From Bacillota bacterium (lineage in GTDB: Bacteria; Bacillota; DTU065): 34,346 nt of DNA. Positions within the stretch are counted from its first letter, which is position 1, and the number at the start of each line of letters is the position of its first letter. The notes beneath the pieces were generated by a model. It worked only from the letters and a program-made list of their open reading frames with translations, was not told the origin of the DNA and did not search any database. The stretch lies in the NCBI GenBank assembly GCA_028708605.1, contig JAQVYS010000014.1:1-34346 (forward strand). Reading direction: 5' to 3'. The position numbers and the translations under genes were made by a program. Shown in pieces: positions 17,083-25,186 of the stretch.

Positions 17083-18294
17083 ATGGATGTTAAAGAAGCT
17101 TCTTTGCTTTTGCACAAAAAAAACAGAGGAAAATTTTCTGTTGTATCAAAAGTGCCAGTTACTAATAAAGAGGAACTTAGTCTAGCGTACTCGCCAGGTG
17201 TAGCTGAGCCTTGTCTATATATAGAAAAAAGGCCTGAATCAGTTTATGATTATACAGCCAAAGGTAATCTTGTAGCTGTTGTCACCAACGGAACAGCTGT
17301 TTTAGGTCTAGGTGATATTGGTGCAATGGCTTCGATGCCCGTTATGGAAGGTAAAGCAATTCTATTTAAGGAATTTGCAAATATTGATGCAGTACCAATT
17401 TGTTTAGATTCTAAAGATGTTGATGAAGTAGTGAGGGCAGTAGAGATGCTTTCACCTACCTTTGGCGGCATTAATCTGGAAGATATTAAAGCACCAGAGT
17501 GTTTTTATATAGAGGAAAGATTAAAAAAATCGTTGGACATACCAGTATTTCATGATGACCAACACGGAACAGCCGTTGTGACTTTGGCAGGCCTTAAAAA
17601 CAGTCTCAAAATAGTTAATAAAGAGCTTAGTGAGTTAAATGTTGTCATAAATGGTGCAGGTGCTGCAGGAACTGCAATTGCAAAACTCCTTCTTAAAGTT
17701 GGAGTCAAAAATATTGCTGTATTAGATCGTACCGGTGCAATCTATCTTGGTAGGGATAAACTAAATGATGCAAAAATAGAATTGGCAAAATGGCTACCTA
17801 AAAGAACCGGCAGCCTTGTTGATGAATTGATAGGTGCTGACTGCTTTATTGGAGTTTCATCGGAAAATATTCTTACACAGGATATGATCAAGACTATGAA
17901 TAAAGATCCTATTATTTTTGCACTAGCTAATCCTAATCCAGAGATAGAACCAACGTTAGCGCTTGAAGCTGGGGCTGCAGTTGTTGCAACAGGAAGATCT
18001 GATTATCCTAATCAAGTTAATAATGTCTTGGGTTTTCCAGGTATATTTAGGGGAGCTCTTGCAGTTAGAGCAAAAACTATCAGTGAAGGTATGAAAGAAA
18101 GCGCAGCCGATGCTATCGCAGAATGCGTCAAAAATCCAGACAGAGACCATATTATTCCTTCGCCATTTGCAAAGGAAGTGACAGTAAAGGTTGCAAGTAA
18201 AGTTGCTGAAGCAGCGATAAACGAGGGTTTAGCTAGGATAGATGTGGATTTACGAGAACTTGAAAAATTCATTTTAAATGAGATGCGAAACTAA
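17083..18294 (+). CDS. NAD(P)-dependent malic enzyme
   Basis: [81 protein letters not shown]; Shine-Dalgarno AGGAGG. Confidence 0.93.
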   Translation: MDVKEASLLLHKKNRGKFSVVSKVPVTNKEELSLAYSPGVAEPCLYIEKRPESVYDYTAKGNLVAVVTNGTAVLGLGDIGAMASMPVMEGKAILFKEFANIDAVPICLDSKDVDEVVRAVEMLSPTFGGINLEDIKAPECFYIEERLKKSLDIPVFHDDQHGTAVVTLAGLKNSLKIVNKELSELNVVINGAGAAGTAIAKLLLKVGVKNIAVLDRTGAIYLGRDKLNDAKIELAKWLPKRTGSLVDELIGADCFIGVSSENILTQDMIKTMNKDPIIFALANPNPEIEPTLALEAGAAVVATGRSDYPNQVNNVLGFPGIFRGALAVRAKTISEGMKESAADAIAECVKNPDRDHIIPSPFAKEVTVKVASKVAEAAINEGLARIDVDLRELEKFILNEMRN

Positions 18295-18313
18295 TATTAT
18301 GGAGGTGCTCGAG

Positions 18314-18559
18314 ATGAGTGAAGAACTCGGTAACATTGTACGCAGTGATTATATTGTCGTTAAAGCATTAGAGGATGGTGTGACTGTTATCGGTCTTACT
18401 AGAGGCGAAAATACCAAATTTCACCACACAGAAAAGTTAGATGCTGGTGAGGTCATGATAGCTCAGTTTACAAATAATACTTCAGCAATGAAAATCAGAG
18501 GCAAATCAGAGATTATTACTGGACATGGTGTTATTGCGTCAGGTAAACCTGAAAAGTAA
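18314..18559 (+). CDS. mtrB: trp RNA-binding attenuation protein (TRAP)
   Basis: [53 protein letters not shown] closely matches B. subtilis TRAP; ATG 18314 with GGAGGT at 7 nt preferred over 18278. Confidence 0.93.
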   Translation: MSEELGNIVRSDYIVVKALEDGVTVIGLTRGENTKFHHTEKLDAGEVMIAQFTNNTSAMKIRGKSEIITGHGVIASGKPEK

Positions 18560-18586
18560 GACAAATTTATAAGGATATGTTATAAT
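18558..18586 (+). promoter_or_regulatory. Extended -10 promoter for accDA
   Basis: AAGACA (18558-18563), 17-nt spacer, TGT-TATAAT (TATAAT 18581-18586). Confidence 0.7.
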
Positions 18587-18635
18587 TTCAAAGATATTAT
18601 AGTGTTTGTTTAGACCGTAAGGGGTGATAAGGTCT

Positions 18636-19499
18636 GTGTTTAAAGACTTGTTTAGGTCTAAGCCAAAGTATGTAACTGTAAGACCTCATAGGCAACCAGA
18701 GACTTCAGAAAAAAAAGAGATACCTGGAGGCTTATGGATTAAATGTGACAAATGCAATAACATTCTGTATAAAAAGGATTTAGAAAAGAGTTTTTCTGTT
18801 TGCCCTAAATGTGGCTTTCACTTTGTTATTACAGCAAAAAAGCGCATCCAGCAACTTACCGATGAAGGTAGCTTTAAAGAGATGGACGCTGACCTTAAAA
18901 CATCCGATCCTTTGGAGTTTCCTCAGTATCTAGAAAAATTAGAAAAATACCAAGAAGAAACTGAGATGAAGGATGCTATTGTTACAGGCAAGGCTACAAT
19001 AGCTGGTAGGAAAACAGTAATAGCGGTTATCGACTTTAATTTTATGAGAGGCTCCATGAATACTGTTGTTGGTGAGAAAATAGTTAGGGCATTTGAAGTT
19101 GCAATAAAAGAGAAACTGCCAGTTGTGGTTATTAGTGGTGGGGGTGGTGGAGCTAGAATGCAAGAAGGCGTCTTTTCCTTAATGCAGATGGCCAGGACTT
19201 GCCAAGCAGCTGATAAACATTCAAAGGCAGGTCTTTTGTACATTGCTGTTTTGACTCAGGCTACCATGGGAGGAGTTTATGCTAGCTTTGCTTCTCAAGC
19301 TGACATTATTCTTGCCGAACCAGGAGCATTGATTGGTTTTGCTGGCCCTAGAATTATCGAACAGACGATGAAACAAAGCCTACCTGCAGGCTTTCAAACA
19401 GCAGAATATGTTCACAACCATGGTCATATAGACCACATTGTAGCCAGACCATTTTTAAAAGAGACATTAACCCATCTAATAGACTGGCATGCGAGGTGA
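18636..19499 (+). CDS. accD: Acetyl-CoA carboxylase carboxyltransferase beta subunit
   Basis: WIKCDKCNNILYKKDLEKSFSVCPKCGFHF zinc ribbon, GGGGGARMQEG; GTG 18636 (MFKDLF) spaced from AAGGGG; ORF opens at 18624. Confidence 0.93.
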   Translation: MFKDLFRSKPKYVTVRPHRQPETSEKKEIPGGLWIKCDKCNNILYKKDLEKSFSVCPKCGFHFVITAKKRIQQLTDEGSFKEMDADLKTSDPLEFPQYLEKLEKYQEETEMKDAIVTGKATIAGRKTVIAVIDFNFMRGSMNTVVGEKIVRAFEVAIKEKLPVVVISGGGGGARMQEGVFSLMQMARTCQAADKHSKAGLLYIAVLTQATMGGVYASFASQADIILAEPGALIGFAGPRIIEQTMKQSLPAGFQTAEYVHNHGHIDHIVARPFLKETLTHLIDWHAR

Positions 19500-20470
19500 G
19501 TTATTTGGGAAATACAATAATATTAGAATACGAAAAGCCAATTATAGAATTAGAAAAACGTATTGAAGAGTTAAAGGTATTTGCCAGAGAACGCAATCTC
19601 GATTTGTCTGATGAAATAGGAACTTTGCAGATTCGCTGCGATAAATTAAAACGCGAGATATACTCTAGTTTAAATTCCTGGCAACGCATTCAACTTGTTC
19701 GTCATCCACAAAGACCAACTGCTTTGGAACTTATCGATTTGATATTTGATGATTTTTTTGAGTTGCATGGCGATAGACTGTACGGTGAGGATTCTGCAAT
19801 GGTTGGTGGTATTGGTCTTTTTAATGGTCAACCGGTAACAATTATTGCACCTCAAAAAGGCAGAGATACCAAAGAAAATATTGAAAGAAATTTTGGTCTT
19901 CCACATCCTGAAGGCTATCGCAAAGCGATTCGTCTGATGAGACAAGCTGAGAAGTTTGGCCGCCCTGTAGTAACTTTAGTTGATGTTGTTGGGGCTTATC
20001 CCGGAATTGCAGCAGAAGAAAGAGGTCAAGGCCCAGCAATCGCCGAAGCTATTACAGTAATGGGTTCTTTACAAGTCCCTACAGTTGCTATTATTACTGG
20101 AGAAGGTGGAAGTGGAGGAGCGCTTGCTCTTGCCATGGGCAACCGAGTTTTGATGTTGGAAAATGCTTATTACTCCGTTATTTCACCAGAGAGTGCATCG
20201 ATTATTCTTTATAGAAACGATCAGTATGCAAAAGAAGCTGCAGAAGCTTTGAAAATTAGTAGTAGAGATCTTTTAGAAATGCAAATTATTGACGAAATAA
20301 TTCCCGAGCCTTTAGGAGGAGCACATAAAGATCCTAAGCAGATGGCAAATCTTATAAAAGAAGCTCTTGATCGTAACCTGACAATTCTTAAGGGTTTATC
20401 AAAAAAAGAGCTTGCAGAGGCTCGTTATGAGCGCTTTAAAATCTACGGGACAATAAATGGCACAAATTAG
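19496..20470 (+). CDS. accA: Acetyl-CoA carboxylase carboxyltransferase alpha subunit
   Basis: FFELHGDRLYGEDSAMVGGIG, NFGLPHPEGYRKAIRLMRQAEKFGRPVVTLVDVVGAYPGIAAEERGQ; 4-nt overlap with accD. Confidence 0.95.
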   Translation: MSYLGNTIILEYEKPIIELEKRIEELKVFARERNLDLSDEIGTLQIRCDKLKREIYSSLNSWQRIQLVRHPQRPTALELIDLIFDDFFELHGDRLYGEDSAMVGGIGLFNGQPVTIIAPQKGRDTKENIERNFGLPHPEGYRKAIRLMRQAEKFGRPVVTLVDVVGAYPGIAAEERGQGPAIAEAITVMGSLQVPTVAIITGEGGSGGALALAMGNRVLMLENAYYSVISPESASIILYRNDQYAKEAAEALKISSRDLLEMQIIDEIIPEPLGGAHKDPKQMANLIKEALDRNLTILKGLSKKELAEARYERFKIYGTINGTN

Positions 20471-20540
20471 CTCTGTTTTGTAAATTACAATATAGTAAAG
20501 TACTAAATTGCTCTTTATGTATGAAAAAAGCGAGGTGAAA

Positions 20541-20568
20541 ACAAAAAAGGTGTCTAGACCTTTTTTGT
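20541..20568 (+). promoter_or_regulatory. Perfect hairpin between distant Shine-Dalgarno and pfkA start
   Basis: ACAAAAAAGGT-GTCTAG-ACCTTTTTTGT, 11-bp perfect inverted repeat, 8 nt before ATG 20577; GAGGTG at 20532-20537. Confidence 0.8.
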
Positions 20569-20576
20569 AACGATAA

Positions 20577-21572
20577 ATGAAGGTTATTGGCATAGTAACT
20601 AGTGGTGGCGATGCTCCTGGGATGAATGCGGCAGTAAGAGCCATTACTAGGGTATCAAATAAACTTGGTATGGATGTATTTGGCATTTATCATGGCTATG
20701 CAGGTCTTATTGAAGATGAGATTATCCGTCTTGATACTCGCAAAGTTGGGGATATTTTGCATCGTGGCGGTACAATTTTAAAAACCGCACGTTCTCCTGA
20801 GTTCATGACCGAAGCTGGTCAAGCCAAAGCTGTTGCAAACATTAAAAAGTATGGTATGCAGGGATTGGCAATTATTGGTGGTGACGGCTCTTTTAGAGGA
20901 GCTTTAGCCCTGCAAAAACATGGTATTAGGGTAGTAGGTATACCAGGAACTATAGACAATGATATCCCTTGCACAGACTATACCATTGGCTTTGACACAG
21001 CGGTAAACACTATTGTTGATTCAGTAAACAAGATCAGAGACACAGCAACAAGCCACGAGCGGACCTTTGTCGTAGAGGTTATGGGTAAAAACTGTGGAGA
21101 TCTTGCTCTGAGTTCTGGTCTTGCCGGAGGCGCTGAGGTTATTTTAATCCCTGAGATTGAACCGGACTATGATGCAGTTTGCAAAAAAGTCCAAAAGAGC
21201 CATGACCAAGCTAAATCTCACGCTGTGGTTATTGTAGCTGAGGGTGTAGGCGGAGATCCAAAGGGTCGTGGCGTTTATGATTCTTCAGCATTTCGTGTTG
21301 CAAATTACATTAATGAAAAAACCAATATTGAAACAAGGGTCACGATCCTTGGACACATTCAAAGGGGAGGTTCGCCCACAGTCAATGATAGGCTTTTAGC
21401 CAGCAGACTCGGAGCAGAGGCAGCTAAGGCATTATACGAAAAAGACACAGGTAAAATGGTTGCCACCAAAGATGGGAAAATAGTCCGAGTCGACCTTGAA
21501 TATGCTCTTACTCAAAAGAAGACTGTTAAAGAAGAGTTTATTGAGCTTGCAAATCTTTTAGCAAGCGTGTAG
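20577..21572 (+). CDS. pfkA: 6-phosphofructokinase, ATP-type
   Basis: MKVIGIVTSGGDAPGMNAAVRA, GGDGSFRGA, PGTIDNDIPCTDYTIGFDTA. Confidence 0.95.
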   Translation: MKVIGIVTSGGDAPGMNAAVRAITRVSNKLGMDVFGIYHGYAGLIEDEIIRLDTRKVGDILHRGGTILKTARSPEFMTEAGQAKAVANIKKYGMQGLAIIGGDGSFRGALALQKHGIRVVGIPGTIDNDIPCTDYTIGFDTAVNTIVDSVNKIRDTATSHERTFVVEVMGKNCGDLALSSGLAGGAEVILIPEIEPDYDAVCKKVQKSHDQAKSHAVVIVAEGVGGDPKGRGVYDSSAFRVANYINEKTNIETRVTILGHIQRGGSPTVNDRLLASRLGAEAAKALYEKDTGKMVATKDGKIVRVDLEYALTQKKTVKEEFIELANLLASV

Positions 21573-21633
21573 GTCTTAGTAAAGTTTCATAGGTTTACCT
21601 GGTATATTTTCTCTGATTACTGGAGGTGTTTTT

Positions 21634-23037
21634 TTGCGCAAAACTAAAATTGTCTGTACAATTGGCCCAGCTTCAGCATCTACGGAGATGCAAATTGAAC
21701 TGATTAAAGCTGGAATGAATGTAGCAAGAATGAATTTTTCACATGGTAGTGGAGATGTTTATGAAAACCGAATAAAAAACTTGAGAAACGCATCAGCAAG
21801 AACTGGAACTCCGATAGCACTTTTGGCTGACCTTCAAGGTCCAAAGATTCGCGTAGGAGAAATGGAAGCTGATAAGGTCTATCTTGCTAGAGGTAGCATT
21901 GTAAATGTCACCTCAGAACCTATTGTTGGCAACGCAAGAAGGTTTACGATCAATTATCCTTACCTACTTCGTGATGTAGGCAAAGGTAATACGATCTTTT
22001 TAGACGATGGTCTTTTGGAGTTAAAAGTTATTGAAAATAAAGATGATGAATTAGTATGTTCAGTTGAAATTGGCGGTGAGCTCGGACCCAGAAAAGGTGT
22101 CTCACTCCCTGGAGTTAAGATTGACTTACCTGCTGTTACAGATAAAGACTTAGAAGATATCAAATTTGCAGTAGAGGCAGAAATAGACTATCTAGCTATT
22201 AGCTTCGTCCGTCAAGCATCCCATGTGCATGAAGTCCGAGAAGTCCTTAAGCAATATAATGCAGATATTGACCTTATAGCAAAAATTGAATCACAAGAGG
22301 CTTTAGAACATTTAGATGAGATTATTGCAGAGGCGGATGCCATAATGGTTGCCAGAGGCGATCTTGGTGTAGAAATTCCAGCTGAGACAGTGCCAATTAT
22401 TCAAAGGGATATTATTAAAAAATGTAATGCAGCAGGAAAACCTGTTATTACAGCAACGCAAATGCTTGAGTCTATGAAAAAGAGTCCGAGACCAACTAGA
22501 GCTGAAGTTACAGACGTAGCACATGCTATTTTAGATGGAACAGATGCTATTATGCTCTCTGGTGAGACCGCTGTTGGAGAGTTTCCTATTGAAGCTGTGA
22601 AAGTTATGAATAAAACTGCTATTGAAATCGAAAAATCACTACAAATTACTAATGTTAGATCTAATATTGGTGATATTTCCGTTGCAGAGGCTATTAGTCA
22701 TGCTACAGTTCAATCAGCAAATGAGTTAAATGCTGCGGCTATTATTACCTCCACACAATCAGGCTCAACAGCCAAAAAGGTATCTAGGTTTAGACCTAAA
22801 GCTATGGTTCTTGCTGCAACTCCCTCAGACAAAGTTATGCGCAAACTATGTCTGGTTTGGGGTATAAAAGCACTGTTAGTCCCTAAAACTACTGATATTG
22901 ATAGTATGATTGATGTTTCTGTTGAAGCTGGTATAAACAGTGGCATTATTCGCGAAGGCGATCTCATTGCTATCACTGCGGGTGTTAAAACTGACACTCC
23001 CGGATCAACAAATCTTCTAAAGATCCATATAGTATAA
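21634..23037 (+). CDS. pyk: Pyruvate kinase
   Basis: RKTKIVCTIGPAS, MNFSHG, VARGDLGVEIP, KPVITATQMLESM; TTG start with TGGAGGTG. Confidence 0.95.
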   Translation: MRKTKIVCTIGPASASTEMQIELIKAGMNVARMNFSHGSGDVYENRIKNLRNASARTGTPIALLADLQGPKIRVGEMEADKVYLARGSIVNVTSEPIVGNARRFTINYPYLLRDVGKGNTIFLDDGLLELKVIENKDDELVCSVEIGGELGPRKGVSLPGVKIDLPAVTDKDLEDIKFAVEAEIDYLAISFVRQASHVHEVREVLKQYNADIDLIAKIESQEALEHLDEIIAEADAIMVARGDLGVEIPAETVPIIQRDIIKKCNAAGKPVITATQMLESMKKSPRPTRAEVTDVAHAILDGTDAIMLSGETAVGEFPIEAVKVMNKTAIEIEKSLQITNVRSNIGDISVAEAISHATVQSANELNAAAIITSTQSGSTAKKVSRFRPKAMVLAATPSDKVMRKLCLVWGIKALLVPKTTDIDSMIDVSVEAGINSGIIREGDLIAITAGVKTDTPGSTNLLKIHIV

Positions 23038-23045
23038 AGCATAAG

Positions 23046-23080
23046 AGGCCAGGACTTTTAAATGTAAGCGTCCTGGCTTT
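23046..23080 (+). terminator. Probable intrinsic terminator after pyk
   Basis: GCCAGGAC...GTCCTGGC followed by TTT. Confidence 0.6.
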
Positions 23081-23130
23081 CATATAATGTATGTAGACAT
23101 TTCAAAGGGGGTTAGGCAGAGGCCGCTAAG

Positions 23131-24147
23131 ATGAAAATAGCTGTTTTAATGGGTGGGCAATCAGGCGAACACGACGTGTCGCTTGTATCAGGGAGTTCAA
23201 TTTCTAAAGCTCTGCAAAATCAGGGATTTGAAACTATAAATGTTATTATTTCTTTGGCTGGAGTCTGGAGTTTAGAAGATGGCAGAGAAGTAACTATACT
23301 TCCGAAGCCATCAAAAGGGCTATGGCTAGTTGAAGACAACAAGGAACTTCCAATTGATCTTGTGTTTCCTGTTTTACACGGACCAAAGGGTGAAGATGGT
23401 ACAATACAGGGACTATTAGAATTAGCGAGCCTACCATACGTGGGTTCAGGCGTATTAGGCTCAGCATGTGGTATGGATAAGGCAGTCATGAAAGCTCTGT
23501 TTAGGGATGCAAGTCTTCCAACCCCGAAAACCATACTCTTAGAGGCGATGGACCTAGATTATGTAGAGAAAGAGATTGGCTATCCTTGCTTTGTTAAGCC
23601 TGCAAATTTAGGTTCCTCTGTAGGGATTAATAAGGCTAAAGATCGCAGACAATTAGAGGAAGCATTAAAAATTGCTTTTTTATATGACACAAGAGTTGTT
23701 GTTGAAGAGGCTGTAAAAAACCCCAGAGAGATTGAGTGTAGCGTTTTAGGTGGGGATAGACTAATGGTTTCTATTCCAGGAGAGATTATCCCAGATGGTG
23801 AGTTTTATACTTATGACTCAAAGTACAATTCTCTAAGTTCAAAGCTTGAGATTCCAGCAGACCTCTCTGAGAAACAGATTAACCTTGTACAGGAACTCTC
23901 AATTAAGGCTTTTAGAGCGGTAGGAGCCACAGGGCTTGCACGCGTTGACTTTTTAATTGAAAAAGAGACTGGTAAGATCCTCTTAAACGAGATCAACACT
24001 ATGCCTGGCTTTACTCCGATAAGCATGTATCCAAAACTATGGGAAAAAAGTCCTACTCCCTTTACCTATGGGGAGTTAGTATGTGAGTTAATAAACTTAG
24101 CTTTAGAGCGACACAAAAAAAAGAGTGTTCTTAAAGTAACAAGATAG
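23131..24147 (+). CDS. ddl: D-alanine--D-alanine ligase
   Basis: MGGQSGEHDVSLVSG, VFPVLHGPKGEDGTIQGLLE, CFVKPANLGSSVGINKA, LLNEINTMPGFTPISMYPKLW. Confidence 0.95.
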   Translation: MKIAVLMGGQSGEHDVSLVSGSSISKALQNQGFETINVIISLAGVWSLEDGREVTILPKPSKGLWLVEDNKELPIDLVFPVLHGPKGEDGTIQGLLELASLPYVGSGVLGSACGMDKAVMKALFRDASLPTPKTILLEAMDLDYVEKEIGYPCFVKPANLGSSVGINKAKDRRQLEEALKIAFLYDTRVVVEEAVKNPREIECSVLGGDRLMVSIPGEIIPDGEFYTYDSKYNSLSSKLEIPADLSEKQINLVQELSIKAFRAVGATGLARVDFLIEKETGKILLNEINTMPGFTPISMYPKLWEKSPTPFTYGELVCELINLALERHKKKSVLKVTR

Positions 24148-24185
24148 ATTTTTGCAGGACAGTTCGTGCATTTTCGAGCAGAAGC

Positions 24186-24214
24186 TAGACAATTTCCAGG
24201 TCTAAAACCATAAT
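24186..24214 (+). promoter_or_regulatory. Sigma-A-like promoter upstream of the glucodextranase-C-like gene
   Basis: TAGACA (24186-24191), 17-nt spacer, CATAAT (24209-24214). Confidence 0.65.
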
Positions 24215-24227
24215 TTATTGCATACAG

Positions 24228-24265
24228 ACACAGTGAGCTTTCTAAAAGCTAACTGTGTTTTTTTT
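24228..24265 (+). promoter_or_regulatory. Terminator-like hairpin immediately before the Shine-Dalgarno
   Basis: ACACAGT-(G)-AGCTTT-CTA-AAAGCT-(A)-ACTGTGT then T8 and GGAGGTGG; ATG 24278. Confidence 0.8.
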
Positions 24266-24277
24266 GGAGGTGGAACA

Positions 24278-25144
24278 ATGATCTGGATGTTGATTTTATT
24301 AATATTTACAACAACCCCTGTAAGTGGGACAGAACTGATTTTTGAGATGGCAGATCGCAGCGGTGATGATTATGGTATGGGAAGTTTAGTTTACCCAACT
24401 CATGATGCTTTTGCACCATACAGAGATTTATTTGATTTAACTAGTTTTACTGTGTCAATTGATGGGGAGTATCTCCTTTTTGATCTAAGCTTTAGCCAGA
24501 TAACTAATCCTTGGAAAGCTCCAGAAGGATTTTTTCATCAGCATATTCTTGTCTTTATTAACACAGGAAACGGTACTGGTGTAAAACGCTACGATCCTTT
24601 AGGTTTTGAACTGAATCAGCCTTATGATTACGTAGTAAGAATAGCCCCTTGGTCTTTAAGTAATTTAAGAGATTATGAAGGCAACATCCAAGCGCAGTTA
24701 ATTGTAGAAACTATTGATCCTCAAACTATTCGCGCCTACATTCCCCTTGAAAACTTGCACGTACCTAAAAGAAGCTGGCAATATGCTGTTTTAGTAGGGA
24801 GCTACGATGCCTTTGGCCGAGATCTCTTTAGGGAAGTATTGGTCAAAAATACAGAGTGGGAATTTGGTGGGGGGGGAAGCTGGCCGTTTGTGGATATCTT
24901 AGCACCTAGTTTTGGCAAGGTAAGGCAACAGGAGCAGCTAAAGTCCGGAGTCTTTTATTTTCAAAACCATCGAGGCGACACAAACCCCTACCACTTATGT
25001 TTATTATGGCTTATATTAGTTTTGCTGCTTTTTGCACTAGGAGGCTGCTTTTTTTACAGGAAACGGGGATTTCCCTTTAACTTAAGTCTAAAGTTTAAAA
25101 GAAGAGAGCATACTACAAAAGGCAGCATTACTAGATGGAATTAG
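24278..25144 (+). CDS. Secreted, membrane-anchored glucodextranase C-terminal-like (DOMON-like) protein
   Basis: Signal peptide; FEMADRSGDDYGMGSLVYPTHDAFAPYRDLFDLTSFTVS...FSQITNPWKAPEGFFHQHILVFINTG; C-terminal TM and basic tail. ORF listed from 24218, but ATG 24278 has the Shine-Dalgarno. Confidence 0.75.
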   Translation: MIWMLILLIFTTTPVSGTELIFEMADRSGDDYGMGSLVYPTHDAFAPYRDLFDLTSFTVSIDGEYLLFDLSFSQITNPWKAPEGFFHQHILVFINTGNGTGVKRYDPLGFELNQPYDYVVRIAPWSLSNLRDYEGNIQAQLIVETIDPQTIRAYIPLENLHVPKRSWQYAVLVGSYDAFGRDLFREVLVKNTEWEFGGGGSWPFVDILAPSFGKVRQQEQLKSGVFYFQNHRGDTNPYHLCLLWLILVLLLFALGGCFFYRKRGFPFNLSLKFKRREHTTKGSITRWN

Positions 25145-25186
25145 GTCAGGTGGATCCTGCCAGAATAAGTCAAAGCAGGTGAATCT

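Noticed and set aside
18278-18320. GAG triplets around the mtrB start as a TRAP autoregulation site
   Set aside because: Only three to four GAGs with irregular spacing; TRAP sites usually need many triplets at 2-3 nt spacing.
20493-20505. TAGTA-AAG-TACTA dyad upstream of pfkA as a FapR-like operator
   Set aside because: Short, imperfect relative to FapR operators as remembered, and not positioned on a convincing promoter.
23083-23088. TATAAT upstream of ddl as a promoter
   Set aside because: No acceptable -35 at 16-18 nt; the spacer falls in the pyk terminator stem.
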